Shown piece by piece: positions 24,674 to 33,676 of a stretch of 64,000 bases of DNA (its first letter is position 1; the number at the start of each line of letters is the position of its first letter). Under the pieces are notes generated by a model. That model searched no databases and was not told where the DNA came from. It saw nothing but the letters and a program-made list of their open reading frames with translations. A program made the translations under genes and the position numbers. Source of the DNA: Siccirubricoccus sp. G192 (lineage in GTDB: Bacteria > Pseudomonadota > Alphaproteobacteria > Acetobacterales > Acetobacteraceae); the NCBI RefSeq assembly GCF_019084075.1, contig NZ_JAHREN010000001.1, positions 5,358,501 to 5,422,500 of the forward strand, in the 5' to 3' direction.

Positions 24674-24975
24674 AGGGCGAGGCTCCCCGACCCGTTTTGC
24701 CACTCGACAGGGTCAGCGACCCGCCGCATTGCATTCAACACCGGACACGCGGCGGCTTCGGGCCGAGCTTGCGGCGATATTGTGGCAAAACTGTCCGGCA
24801 TCACAACCATTGCGTGTATTGCGCCTGCCTGCCGCCCGCGCAGCCAGGCCGCTGCCGCTCGTGGAAGAGGCAGGTCACGGTCCGCCCTGGCCGGAGACCG
24901 GATGGGCGACGGTTGCGCACCCGCCGCGAATGCAGGATCGTCGCCGCGTTTCATGTGACCGGGAGAGACGCCACG
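24674..24975. other. Intergenic region before the ABC transporter operon
   Basis: About 300 bases without a convincing gene. It contains a nine-base inverted repeat, TTTTGCCAC (24695-24703) and GTGGCAAAA (24782-24790), 78 bases apart. It must hold the promoter of the amino-acid ABC transporter, but no clear -35/-10 pair was found. Confidence 0.4.
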
Positions 24976-25833
24976 ATGCGCCCCTTGCTTGCCGCCCTGC
25001 TGCTTTCAGCCGGAATGGCCGGTGCCGCCACGGCCCAGACCGCCCCCGCAGCGGATGCGCAGCCGCCGCTGCGCTGCGCCGCGGACGGCACCTTCGCCCC
25101 GCATGCCTTCCCGCGACTCGATGGCGGCATCCAGGGCTTCCAGGTGGATCTGTTCCAGGAAGTGGCGAAGCGCATGGGGCGCAGCATCACCATCGATTCC
25201 GCCAGCTTCTCCGGCCTGATCCCGGCGCTGAACGCGGGCCGCTACGACTTCCTCTGCGCCCCCACCACGGTGACGCCGGAACGCGCGGCCAACCTGCTCT
25301 TCACCGAGGGCTATCTCTGGACCGAGCTGCAATTCGGCATCCGCCGCGGCACCCCGCCGATTCGCTCGGAGGAGGACCTGCGCGGCAAGGCCATAAGCGT
25401 GAACAAGGGCACCCCCTATGAGCAATGGGTGACCCGCAACGCCGAGCGGCTGAACCTGACGCTGCTCGCCTTCGACACCCAGCCGGATGCGGTGCAGGCG
25501 GTGCTGCAGGGCCGCGCCTATGCCAACCTCTCGGGCAATACGGTCATCAAGTATTCGGCCTCCCGCGCGCCGCAATACGTCGCCGATTTCGTGCTGCCCG
25601 GCACGCGCTTCCACTGGGCCACGCCCTTCCGCAAGGACAGCGGCGCCCTGCGGAACCAGGTGGAGGAGGTGATCGAGTGCATGAAGCGGGATGGCACCAT
25701 CGCCCGGCTCTCCGAGCGCTGGTTCGGCGCCGCGCCGAAGGAGGACGATGCCGAGCGGGTGGTCTTCCCCGGCTATGGCCCGCCCGGCCTGCCCGGCTAC
25801 GACCCGACCCCGCATGAGCCGCACTGCGGCTAG
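24976..25833 (+). CDS. Polar amino-acid ABC transporter, substrate-binding protein
   Basis: A 285-residue periplasmic protein of the SBP family 3. The signal peptide runs to AGAATAQ. The binding domain shows GFQVDLFQEVAKRMG, SGLIPALNAGRYDFLCAPTTVTPERA and LRGKAISVNKGTPYE, standard for polar amino-acid binders, and a Cys near the C-terminus. GGGAGAG precedes ATG 24976. It heads an operon with the ATPase and two permeases. Ligand unknown; polar or basic amino acids are usual. Confidence 0.88.
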   Translation: MRPLLAALLLSAGMAGAATAQTAPAADAQPPLRCAADGTFAPHAFPRLDGGIQGFQVDLFQEVAKRMGRSITIDSASFSGLIPALNAGRYDFLCAPTTVTPERAANLLFTEGYLWTELQFGIRRGTPPIRSEEDLRGKAISVNKGTPYEQWVTRNAERLNLTLLAFDTQPDAVQAVLQGRAYANLSGNTVIKYSASRAPQYVADFVLPGTRFHWATPFRKDSGALRNQVEEVIECMKRDGTIARLSERWFGAAPKEDDAERVVFPGYGPPGLPGYDPTPHEPHCG

Positions 25834-26584
25834 GGCCGGGCAGGTGGCGGAAGCGATCGTCCAGGCGCGCGGCATCCACAAGCATTTCGGCCACCTGCAC
25901 GTGCTGCGGGGCGTCGATCTGGTGGTGGCGGAGCGGGAGCTGGTCTTCGTGATCGGCCCCTCGGGCTCCGGCAAGTCCACCCTGCTGCGCTGCCTGAACC
26001 GGCTGGAGGAACCCTCCGGCGGCACCATCCTGGTGGATGGGATCGACATGCTGGACCGCCGGACCGACATCAACCGGGCGCGGCAGCGGATCGGCATGGT
26101 CTTCCAGTCCTTCAACCTCTATCCGCACATGACCGCGCTCGGGAACGTGTCGCTGGCGCTGCGCAAGGTGCAGGGGCTGGATCGCGCGGCCGCCGAGGCG
26201 CGGGCGCGGGCGGCGCTTGGCCGGGTGCATCTGGATGACCGCGCCGGCCACTATCCCGGCCAGCTCTCCGGCGGCCAGCAGCAGCGCGTGGCGATCGCGC
26301 GCGCCATCGCGCTGGAACCGCGGGTGATGCTGTTCGACGAACCCACCAGCGCGCTCGACCCGGAATTGGTGGGCGGCGTGCTGGCGGCGATGCGGGAATT
26401 GCGGGAGGACGGCATGACCATGGTGGTGGTCAGCCATGAGATGGGCTTCGCCAAGGCCGCCGCCGACCGGGTGGTCTTCATGGCGGATGGGCTGATCGTC
26501 GAGGAAGGCCCGCCTGAGGCGCTGTTCGGCAACCCGCGGCAGGAGCGGACGCGCGCCTTCATCCGCCAGATCGACCGCCACTGA
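25814..26584 (+). CDS. Polar amino-acid ABC transporter, ATP-binding protein
   Basis: A 256-residue ATPase with Walker A GPSGSGKST, Q-loop MVFQSFNLYPHMT, signature LSGGQQQR, Walker B VMLFDEPTSALD and a switch His in VVSHEMGFA. This is the GlnQ/HisP class. ATG 25814 overlaps the end of the binding-protein gene by 20 bases; a GTG at 25844 is another possible start. It energises the two permeases that follow. Confidence 0.9.
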   Translation: MSRTAARAGQVAEAIVQARGIHKHFGHLHVLRGVDLVVAERELVFVIGPSGSGKSTLLRCLNRLEEPSGGTILVDGIDMLDRRTDINRARQRIGMVFQSFNLYPHMTALGNVSLALRKVQGLDRAAAEARARAALGRVHLDDRAGHYPGQLSGGQQQRVAIARAIALEPRVMLFDEPTSALDPELVGGVLAAMRELREDGMTMVVVSHEMGFAKAAADRVVFMADGLIVEEGPPEALFGNPRQERTRAFIRQIDRH

Positions 26585-26609
26585 TGGCCCGGATGGCGGT
26601 GCGCGGCAC

Positions 26610-27290
26610 ATGACCAATTGGGAAAGATTCCTCGACAGCTTCTTCAACCTGCGGGTCGCGGCGGACTACCTGCCGAAGATCATCGACGGGTTCTGGGTGA
26701 CCATCCAACTGGCGCTCTGCATCATCCTGACCGGCATCGCCGCCGGGCTGCTGCTGGCGGTGGTCCGCAGCCTCGGCCTCCGGCCGCTGAACTGGCTCAT
26801 CATCTTCACGGTGGACCTGTTCCGCGCGCTGCCGCCGCTGGTGGTGATCGTGCTGTTCTATTTCGGCCTGCCGGCGGCGGGGCTCTCGCTGGGCGGCTTC
26901 GCCTCCACCTGGCTGGCGCTGTCGCTGGTGCTGATGGCCTTCACCGAGGAGATCTTCTGGGCCGGCATCACCGCGGTGCCGAAGGGCCAATGGGAGGCGG
27001 CGCGCAGCACCGGCCTTTCCTTCGCCCAGACCCTCGGCCAGGTGGTGCTGCCGCAGGCGCTGCGGATGACCATCCCGCCCCTCACCAACCGCACCATCGC
27101 CATCACCAAGGGCACCGCGCTCGGCTCGGTGGTGGCGGTGCCGGAGATCCTGGGGGCGGCGCAGGCCGGCGTCTCCTTCAGCTTCAACCCGACGCCGCTG
27201 ACCATGGGCGCGCTGGCCTATCTGGTGCTGTTCATCCCGGTGGTGATCCTCGGCCGCTGGATCGAGACCCGCTTCGCGTGGAAGCGCTAG
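26610..27290 (+). CDS. Polar amino-acid ABC transporter, permease 1
   Basis: A 226-residue HisM/GlnP-type permease with about five spans and the EAA loop EAARSTGLSFAQTLGQVVLP that contacts the ATPase. LFRALPPLVVIVLFYFGLP is the typical N-terminal block. It pairs with the second permease as a heterodimer. Starts 25 bases after the ATPase gene. Confidence 0.9.
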   Translation: MTNWERFLDSFFNLRVAADYLPKIIDGFWVTIQLALCIILTGIAAGLLLAVVRSLGLRPLNWLIIFTVDLFRALPPLVVIVLFYFGLPAAGLSLGGFASTWLALSLVLMAFTEEIFWAGITAVPKGQWEAARSTGLSFAQTLGQVVLPQALRMTIPPLTNRTIAITKGTALGSVVAVPEILGAAQAGVSFSFNPTPLTMGALAYLVLFIPVVILGRWIETRFAWKR

Positions 27291-27358
27291 CCATGCGATC
27301 GCGGAGGACCGCAGCGCAGCAAGGACCGGAGCGTGAATCGGATGGCCAGGCATAACCC

Positions 27359-28039
27359 ATGACCTTCGATGATTTCCTGCTGGCCTTCTTCTCGCTCGAC
27401 ATCCTGCGGCAGGCCTGGCCGATCCTGCTTGCGGGCCTGATCCAGACGCTGCTGCTCTCGGCCATCGTGGTGCCGCTCGGGCTGCTGGGCGGGGTGATCC
27501 TGTCGCTGCTCTCGGCCGTGCGGCATCCGCTGGTGCGCTGGCCGGTGATGGCCTGGGTGGATCTGTTCCGCGCCCTGCCGCCGCTGGTGCTGCTGGTCTT
27601 CGTCTATGCCGGCCTGCCCTTCGCGGGGCTGGAGGTCTCGGCGATCGGGGCGGTGGCGATCGGCTTCTTCCTGAATACCGGCGCCTATTACGGCGAGATC
27701 CTGCGGGCCGGGATCGAGAGCGTGCCCGCCGGCCAGGTCGAGGCGGCGCGCAGCACCGGCCTGACGCGCGGCCAGGCCATGGGCTATGTCGTGCTGCCGC
27801 AGGCGGTCAGGAACGTGCTGCCGGACCTCATCAGCAATACGTTGGAGGTGGTGAAGCTCACCTCCATCGCCTCCGTGGTGGCCCTGCCGGAATTGCTGTT
27901 CCAGGCGCGCCAGGCGCAGAGCGTGACCTACAACGCCACGCCGATCGTGGCGGCGGCGGTGATGTATTTCATCCTGCTCTGGCCGGTGGTGCGGCTGTTG
28001 TCGCGGCTGGAGAACCGGCAATTGGCGGGGCGGCGGTAG
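27359..28039 (+). CDS. Polar amino-acid ABC transporter, permease 2
   Basis: A second 226-residue permease of the same type, with LFRALPPLVLLVFVYAGLP and the EAA loop EAARSTGLTRGQAMGYVVLP. Same length as its partner, so probably a tandem duplication. It follows after 68 bases and is the last gene of the operon. Confidence 0.9.
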   Translation: MTFDDFLLAFFSLDILRQAWPILLAGLIQTLLLSAIVVPLGLLGGVILSLLSAVRHPLVRWPVMAWVDLFRALPPLVLLVFVYAGLPFAGLEVSAIGAVAIGFFLNTGAYYGEILRAGIESVPAGQVEAARSTGLTRGQAMGYVVLPQAVRNVLPDLISNTLEVVKLTSIASVVALPELLFQARQAQSVTYNATPIVAAAVMYFILLWPVVRLLSRLENRQLAGRR

Positions 28040-28048
28040 CGGCCCGCG

Positions 28049-28522
28049 CTACCGCACCACATACACGTCATAGGTCGGCCCGGTCGGCGGCCGCTGCCCC
28101 ACGCCCACCGCCAGCACGCGGTTCAGCCAAGCCAGCTCCGCATCGCCGGTCTCGAAGCGGATGGCGATGCGGAAATAATAGTCGCCGGGGTCCACCGCCT
28201 CGCCGCGGCCAAGCCGCGCCAGCACCTCCGGCGCGCCGGTGCGCACGCCCATATAGTTCATATAGATGTCCTGGCCGCGATCCGTTCGCAGCACCAGCCG
28301 CACATCCATATGGGAGGTACCATCGGCCTCCACCCGCAGCCAGTCGGCGGTGGTGCCCGGCACCACCTCGCCCTTGAGGCGCGGCCCTTCGAAGCTGCCT
28401 CGTGTCACCGGGATCACGCGCAGCTCGCCGCCCCGGCCGGGCGCGCTCATCTCAGGTGCGCCGGCGGAGAGCGCCAGGCGGAACAGGAACTCGCCCTCGA
28501 GCGGCAGCGGCGTGGCGGTCAT
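28049..28522 (-). CDS. DUF3237 family protein
   Basis: A 157-residue beta-rich cytoplasmic protein matching DUF3237: RVIPVTRGSFEGPRLKGEVVPGT split across the first half, RLVLRTDRGQDIYMNYMGVR, and DPGDYYFRIAIRFETGDAEL with LNRVLAVGVGQR near the end. The role of the family is unknown. The start overlaps the upstream secreted-protein stop (ATGA) and has GGAGG before it. It ends convergent with the ABC operon. Confidence 0.85.
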   Translation of the reverse strand: MTATPLPLEGEFLFRLALSAGAPEMSAPGRGGELRVIPVTRGSFEGPRLKGEVVPGTTADWLRVEADGTSHMDVRLVLRTDRGQDIYMNYMGVRTGAPEVLARLGRGEAVDPGDYYFRIAIRFETGDAELAWLNRVLAVGVGQRPPTGPTYDVYVVR

Positions 28523-29256
28523 CGGCTCTTTCCTCCCGGGTTCGGCGGCGCCCGGCGATAGGCGCCGGAGAAGCTGACATTCATGCCGCCGCAGGCGCCA
28601 TTGTCCTCGGCCAGCAGCCAGGGGCCAAGCAGGCGCAGCCTGGCGCGGCAATCCGTGGGCTCGCCGGCCTCATAGGGCTGCGTCCCACCCATGCCCATGG
28701 TGAAGCCGAGCAGCGGGCCCTTCGGCCCCACCTCGGCCGCGATCTCGCCCATGTTCACCGCGCCGCGGCGCACCCGATCCGGATCCTGCGCACCGTAGGT
28801 GGCTTCGCCCTCGATGCGGAGCGTGCCGGGCCGGGGGCCGCGGCGGATGGAGATGCGGTGCTCCGGCCCGCCGCGCCATTCGCCCAGCCAGTCCTCCGGC
28901 ACCCCGGCCGGGCCGGGCGGCTGCCGCGCCACAGCGGCCTCCGGCAGCCAGCCGGCGCGCGCAAGGCCGCGCGGGTTGACATAGAGGGCGCAGGCGAAGC
29001 CCGGTGCGCTGGCGCCGCCCAGGATCACCTGATCGCTCGGCACAAGATAGGCGCGTTCCTGGCAGGCCGGGGTCTCGGCGGGGCAATCCGGGCTGGCTCG
29101 GTCGCCGCGCAGGAAATACGCCCGCGGCCCGGCGGTGACGGTGCCGATGGCGAGTTCCGCGGTGAGATCACCGAAGCCCAGGCAGTCGCGCTGCTGCGCC
29201 AGCGCTGCCTGGCCCGCGGCAAGGCTGCCGGCCAGCGCGAGGAGGGCCAGCCTCAC
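28519..29256 (-). CDS. Secreted hypothetical protein
   Basis: A 245-residue protein starting at GTG 29256, overlapping the rhodanese stop (GTGA). The signal peptide (RLALLALAGSLAAGQAALAQ) is clear. The mature part has several Cys (QRDCLGFGD, PDCPAETPACQE, FACALYV, ADC and GACGG) that could form disulfides, and a repeated G-rich beta pattern later. No family recognised. It sits between a rhodanese and a DUF3237 gene, all coupled. Confidence 0.7.
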   Translation of the reverse strand: MRLALLALAGSLAAGQAALAQQRDCLGFGDLTAELAIGTVTAGPRAYFLRGDRASPDCPAETPACQERAYLVPSDQVILGGASAPGFACALYVNPRGLARAGWLPEAAVARQPPGPAGVPEDWLGEWRGGPEHRISIRRGPRPGTLRIEGEATYGAQDPDRVRRGAVNMGEIAAEVGPKGPLLGFTMGMGGTQPYEAGEPTDCRARLRLLGPWLLAEDNGACGGMNVSFSGAYRRAPPNPGGKSR

Positions 29257-29669
29257 CGCTGCCGCCAGGGCAGCCCCTCCGCCTTCCAGCCGGCCACCGA
29301 GCCGCGATGCCCTGCCGCATCCACCGGCCCCTCGAAACCATCCGCCACGTTGAAGGCATGGGGGAAGCCGGCGGCCTGCGCCGCCTGGCCCGCCGCCAGG
29401 CTGCGCGCGCCGGAGCGGCAGATGAAGAACAGCTTGTGCAGGGGCGTCAGCCCAGCCTTCCGCAGATGCTCCGCGAAGGCACCATTGACCTGCATGGAGG
29501 GGTAGACCTGCCAGGGGATCAGCACCGCCTGCTTCCCCGCCTCCTCCAGGTCGGGCAGGCCCACGAAATTCCACTCGGCATCGGTCCGCACATCCACCAG
29601 GGCGGCTTCGGGGTCGGTCCGCAAGGCCTCCCAGGTGTCCCGGGGGCTGATATCGGGCACGCCGGTCAT
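29253..29669 (-). CDS. Rhodanese domain protein
   Basis: A 138-residue single rhodanese domain: AALVDVRTDAEWNFVGLPD at the N-terminal side and the active loop FICRSGARS with the catalytic Cys, which becomes persulfidated. The end FNVADGFEGPVDAAGHRGSV is typical of cytoplasmic GlpE-like or sulfur-transfer rhodaneses. First gene of a three-gene minus-strand operon. Confidence 0.88.
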   Translation of the reverse strand: MTGVPDISPRDTWEALRTDPEAALVDVRTDAEWNFVGLPDLEEAGKQAVLIPWQVYPSMQVNGAFAEHLRKAGLTPLHKLFFICRSGARSLAAGQAAQAAGFPHAFNVADGFEGPVDAAGHRGSVAGWKAEGLPWRQR

Positions 29670-29853
29670 GGCTCACTCTCCTCGTCCTTGCCGGCAGAAT
29701 GGGGTGGCGGGGCCGGGGCGGCAATGCGGGCCGCTACCCTGTCGCGGGCCGGCGGCACAATAATATGGTTAATGGAATGTTTTTTTATTGATACGGCGTT
29801 AACGGTGGGCTTATCTCCGGGGAACGGCGCCATCACGGCGCAACCCACCGGGA

Positions 29854-31524
29854 ATGACCGCCATGGCCACCGCCGCACCCGATCCCCGCGCCCTGCTCCC
29901 GGCCGGCGGCAGCCTCTGGCGCGGCGGCGGCCCGCTGCTGCTCACCTTCTCCTTCGCCGGGGATGCGGCGGATGCGGTCGGCAACCTCCTGCCGGAAGGG
30001 GCCTGGGCGCCCTTCTCCCTGGCGCAGCAGGAAGCGGCGCGGCTGGCACTGGCGGACTGGGCCGCCGTCTCGGGCCTTTCCTTCCTGGAAGTGCCGGACC
30101 TGGTGGGCGGCGCCGGCATCGATCTGCGGTTCCGGCTGGAGGATCTCGGCGGCCCCGGCATCCTCGGCCGTGCCTGGGCGCCGCCGGAGGGCGATATCGC
30201 GCTCAGCCTCGGCCTGTTCCGGGGTGACAGCCTGGCGCCCTCCGCCAGCCGCATCGGCTTCGCCACCCTGCTGCACGAGATCGGCCATGCCATCGGCCTC
30301 GGCCATCCCGCGGAGGGCCTGGTGCCGCCGGGGCAGGATACGCGCGACGTGACCGTGATGTCCGGCACCCCCGGCCGCCTGGCCCTGCCCGCCGCGCCAC
30401 GGGCGCTGGACGCGCTGGCGGCGGAGGCGCTCTACGGGACCGAGGCGGCGGAACAGGCGCTCGGCCTGCACTGGTCCTGGGCGGAGGGCGCCGTGCGCGG
30501 CGAGGGCACGGCGGGCGCGGATCGCCTGATCGGGACCGATCTTTCCGATCGCCTCCTTGGCGGCGCCGGCAACGACCTGCTGCTCGGCATGGCGGGCAAC
30601 GACACCCTCATCGGCGGCGCCGGCGACGACACGCTGGAGGGCGGCGCCGGCACCGATACGCTGCGGCTCGATGCCGCCCGCGCCGAGGTGGTGCTGGACC
30701 TCGGCGCCGGTACCGCGGCTGCCCCCGATGGCATGGACCATTTCAGCAGCATCGAGGTGATCGAGTTCACCGATGGCCGCCTGGTGCTGGAGGCGGATGA
30801 CCTGGCCGCGCAGGTCTTCCGCCTCTATCGCGCGGCGCTCGGTCGGCTGCCGGATGATGCCGGCCTCGCCCATTGGACCCTGGCGATGACCGCGGGCGCG
30901 AAGCTGGAGGCGCTGGCGGGCGGCTTCCTGGAAAGCGCCGAATTCGTCCTCCGCTTCGGCCCGCTGGAGGATGCCGGCTTCGCCGCGCTGGTGGCCGGCC
31001 ATCTCGGCGCCCCCGCTTTGGCCCCCACCCTGGTCACCGATATCCTGGACGCGCTGGCCGCCGGCGCCAGCCGCGCCGAGGCATTGGCGGAGGTGGCCGA
31101 TGGCTGGGCCGCCCGCCGCGCCACCGCCGCCGACCTCGCCGCCGGGGTCTGGGACCAGCACGACCATGCCGGCGAGATCGCCCTGCTGTTCCATCTGGCG
31201 CTCGGCCGCTCGCCGGATGCGGCGGGCTGGACGCATTGGACCGTGCTGCGGGCCGAGGGGATGGAGGCCGAGGCGGTCGCCGCCGGGCTGCTCGACGGCG
31301 CCGAATTCCACGCCCGGCACGGCAGCCCCGATGCGTCGGCGCTGGTGCCGCGGTTGCTCGGCGAATTGCTGGGCCGGGAAGCGACAGCGGCGGAGGCCTC
31401 GCCCTGGCTGGACCAGGTGGCGGAGGGCCTGGAGGCGCCGGGCCTGCTGGTCGCCCTGGCCGAAACCGAGATGGCGCGGGCGAAATGGGTGCCAGTGGTG
31501 GAGGGTGGCATCCTCTATGCCTGA
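29854..31524 (+). CDS. Serralysin-like RTX metalloprotease with DUF4214-type repeats
   Basis: A 556-residue protein with no Sec signal peptide. Residues 20-190 form a zinc metalloprotease domain with LLHEIGHAIGLGH (His141, His145, His151 and Glu142) and a VMSG segment that could be the Met-turn. Residues about 217-270 hold RTX repeats (GGAGNDLLLG, GGAGDDTLEG) that bind calcium and guide type I secretion. Two DUF4214-like modules follow (LYRAALGRLPDDAGLAHW near 325 and LFHLALGRSPDAAGWTHW near 445). So it is likely exported by a type I system, which is not in this window. ATG 29854 or 29863 may be used. An AT-rich promoter stretch lies at 29757-29815. Confidence 0.8.
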   Translation: MTAMATAAPDPRALLPAGGSLWRGGGPLLLTFSFAGDAADAVGNLLPEGAWAPFSLAQQEAARLALADWAAVSGLSFLEVPDLVGGAGIDLRFRLEDLGGPGILGRAWAPPEGDIALSLGLFRGDSLAPSASRIGFATLLHEIGHAIGLGHPAEGLVPPGQDTRDVTVMSGTPGRLALPAAPRALDALAAEALYGTEAAEQALGLHWSWAEGAVRGEGTAGADRLIGTDLSDRLLGGAGNDLLLGMAGNDTLIGGAGDDTLEGGAGTDTLRLDAARAEVVLDLGAGTAAAPDGMDHFSSIEVIEFTDGRLVLEADDLAAQVFRLYRAALGRLPDDAGLAHWTLAMTAGAKLEALAGGFLESAEFVLRFGPLEDAGFAALVAGHLGAPALAPTLVTDILDALAAGASRAEALAEVADGWAARRATAADLAAGVWDQHDHAGEIALLFHLALGRSPDAAGWTHWTVLRAEGMEAEAVAAGLLDGAEFHARHGSPDASALVPRLLGELLGREATAAEASPWLDQVAEGLEAPGLLVALAETEMARAKWVPVVEGGILYA

Positions 31525-31564
31525 GGCCGTGGCATGAGGCGGGGCCGGCTTGCCTTTGTGATAC

Positions 31565-31577
31565 GTTATATCATAAC
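31565..31577. promoter_or_regulatory. Zur-type box GTTAT-N3-ATAAC
   Basis: GTTATATCATAAC matches the GTTATNNNATAAC core of Zur operators in proteobacteria. It ends eight bases before the TonB receptor start, so a bound repressor would block transcription or the start itself. An overlapping TGATA-N5-TATCA dyad is also present. Confidence 0.55.
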
Positions 31578-31585
31578 AATACGGC

Positions 31586-33676
31586 ATGCCGCGACGCATC
31601 ACGCCTGCCCTCGTCCCATTGCTTCTCGCGCCTCCCGCTATGGCCCAGCCGGCCGGGACCGAGGCCGTCCTGCCGGAGCTGGTGGTGCAGGCGCAGCGCG
31701 CCGTGGCCGCCCGGCAGGATATCCTGACCCGCTTCGGCGCCCGCGAGGTGCAGATCGACCGCGAGACGATCGAGGCGCTGCCGCAGGGCGGCAATGCGCC
31801 GCTGAATCAAGTCCTGTTGCAGACGCCGGGCGTGGTGCAGGACAGTTTCGGCGACATCCATGTGCGCGGCGAGCACCGCAACCTGCAATATCGGCTGAAC
31901 GGCGTGGTGCTGCCGGAGGGGCTCTCCGGCTTCGGCCAAGTGCTGGATGCCCGGTCGCTGCGCAGCGTCGCGGTGCTGACCGGCGCCCTGCCCGCGCAAT
32001 TCGGCTTCCGCACCAATGCGGTGATCGACCTCGAGACCCGCAGCGGCGCGCTCGATCCCGGCGGCAGCATCGGGGTCTATGGCGGCTCGCGCGGCACCAT
32101 CCAGCCGCATGCGGGCTGGGCCGGGGTGGTGCAGGGCTGGGATGTCTTCGCCACCGGGTCCTTCTTCCGCAGCGACCAGGGGATCGAGAACCCGACCGGC
32201 AGCCGCACCGCGCTGAACGACCAGACGCAGCAGACCCGCGGCCTCGCCTATGCGGCGCGGCAATTGGACGAGACCACCCGGCTCTCGGTCATCGCCGGCA
32301 CCTCGCTGAACCGCTTCCGCATCCCGAATACGCCCGGGCTGCAACCGGAATTCACCGCCTTCGGCCAATCCACCTTCGACAGCACCGATCTCCGCGCCCG
32401 GCAATGGGAGCGCAATTGGTATGGCGTCGCGGCGGTGCAGAAATCCCTCGGCGATCTGGACCTGCAACTGGCGGGCTTCACCCGCTACAGCTCGATCCAT
32501 TACGTGCCGAGCGTGGTGGGGGAGATGCTGTTCAACGGCGTCGCCTCCGATGTGCTGCGCGCCAGCCTCACCACCGGGGCGCAGGCCGATGCCGCCTGGC
32601 GGGCGAGCGCGACCCATACGCTGCGCGCCGGCTTCCTGGCCTCGCGTGAGAGCAGCCGCACCCATAGCCAGACCACGGTGCTGCCGCTGGATGCGAACGG
32701 GGATGCGCTGGACGATCCCTTCACCCTGGTGGACCGCAGCAGCCGGGTGGGCTGGCTCTACGGCGCCTATGTGCAGGACGAATGGCGGATCAGCGAAAGC
32801 CTGACGCTCAATCTCGGCCTGCGGGCGGACCAGATGGTGCAGTATGTGGTGGCCGGGCAGCTCTCGCCGCGCGCCAACCTGGTCTGGCGCCCGGCCCCCG
32901 GCACCAGCTTCCATGCCGGCTATGCCCGCACCTTCACGCCGCCGCAGCAGGAGCTGGTCACCACCCCCACGCTGCAGCAATTCGAGAACACCACCAATGC
33001 GCCCTTCAGCCTGCAGAACGACCCGGTGCGCCCGGAACGCGCGCATCGCTTCGATATCGGCGCCTCGCAGCGGCTGGGGGAGCATCTGACCCTTGGCGTC
33101 GATGCCTATTACAAGGACGTCCAGGACCTGCTGGATTACGGGCAGTTCGGCAAGGCGCTGATCTTCACGCCCTTCAACTACCGGCAGGGGCGGGTCTATG
33201 GCGTGGAATTCTCCGGCAATTGGCGGAGCGAGCGCTGGCTGCTCTATAGCAACCTGGCGCTCAGCCGCTCCGCCGGGCGCGACATCCGCTCCGCGCAATA
33301 CCTCTTCGAGCCGGAGGAGCTGGACCATATCAGCCGCAAATACGTCCGCACCGACCATGACCAGCTCATCACCGGCTCGGCCGGCGCGGTCTGGCGGGCG
33401 ACCGAGGGCACGCGGCTTTCCGCCACCATGCTCTATGGCAACGGGCTGCGGCGCGGCTTCGCCAATAGCGAGAAGCTCTCGCCCTACGCCACCTTCAACC
33501 TCGGCCTGAGCCAGGATTTCGACCTGCCCGATGGCGGGCGCTGGACCGCGCGGCTCGACGTGGTGAACCTGTTCGACGAGCGCTACCAGTTGCGCGATGG
33601 CAGCGGCATCGGCGTCGGCGCGCCGCAATTCGGCACCAGGCGCGGGGTCTTCGCCGGGCTGAGCCGCGCCTTCTGA
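31586..33676 (+). CDS. TonB-dependent outer-membrane receptor
   Basis: A 696-residue receptor. The signal peptide MPRRITPALVPLLLAPPAMA is followed by LPELVVQAQR as the TonB-box region, a plug domain (LNQVLLQTPGVVQDSFGDIHVRG and FRLNG-like segments, then a LTGALPAQFG turn) and a long beta-barrel ending LSRAF. The Zur-type box directly upstream suggests zinc starvation control and a ZnuD-like role, or uptake of a zinc-related chelate. No obvious His-rich loop supports zinc binding, so cargo is unproven. No Shine-Dalgarno is visible before ATG 31586. Confidence 0.88.
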   Translation: MPRRITPALVPLLLAPPAMAQPAGTEAVLPELVVQAQRAVAARQDILTRFGAREVQIDRETIEALPQGGNAPLNQVLLQTPGVVQDSFGDIHVRGEHRNLQYRLNGVVLPEGLSGFGQVLDARSLRSVAVLTGALPAQFGFRTNAVIDLETRSGALDPGGSIGVYGGSRGTIQPHAGWAGVVQGWDVFATGSFFRSDQGIENPTGSRTALNDQTQQTRGLAYAARQLDETTRLSVIAGTSLNRFRIPNTPGLQPEFTAFGQSTFDSTDLRARQWERNWYGVAAVQKSLGDLDLQLAGFTRYSSIHYVPSVVGEMLFNGVASDVLRASLTTGAQADAAWRASATHTLRAGFLASRESSRTHSQTTVLPLDANGDALDDPFTLVDRSSRVGWLYGAYVQDEWRISESLTLNLGLRADQMVQYVVAGQLSPRANLVWRPAPGTSFHAGYARTFTPPQQELVTTPTLQQFENTTNAPFSLQNDPVRPERAHRFDIGASQRLGEHLTLGVDAYYKDVQDLLDYGQFGKALIFTPFNYRQGRVYGVEFSGNWRSERWLLYSNLALSRSAGRDIRSAQYLFEPEELDHISRKYVRTDHDQLITGSAGAVWRATEGTRLSATMLYGNGLRRGFANSEKLSPYATFNLGLSQDFDLPDGGRWTARLDVVNLFDERYQLRDGSGIGVGAPQFGTRRGVFAGLSRAF

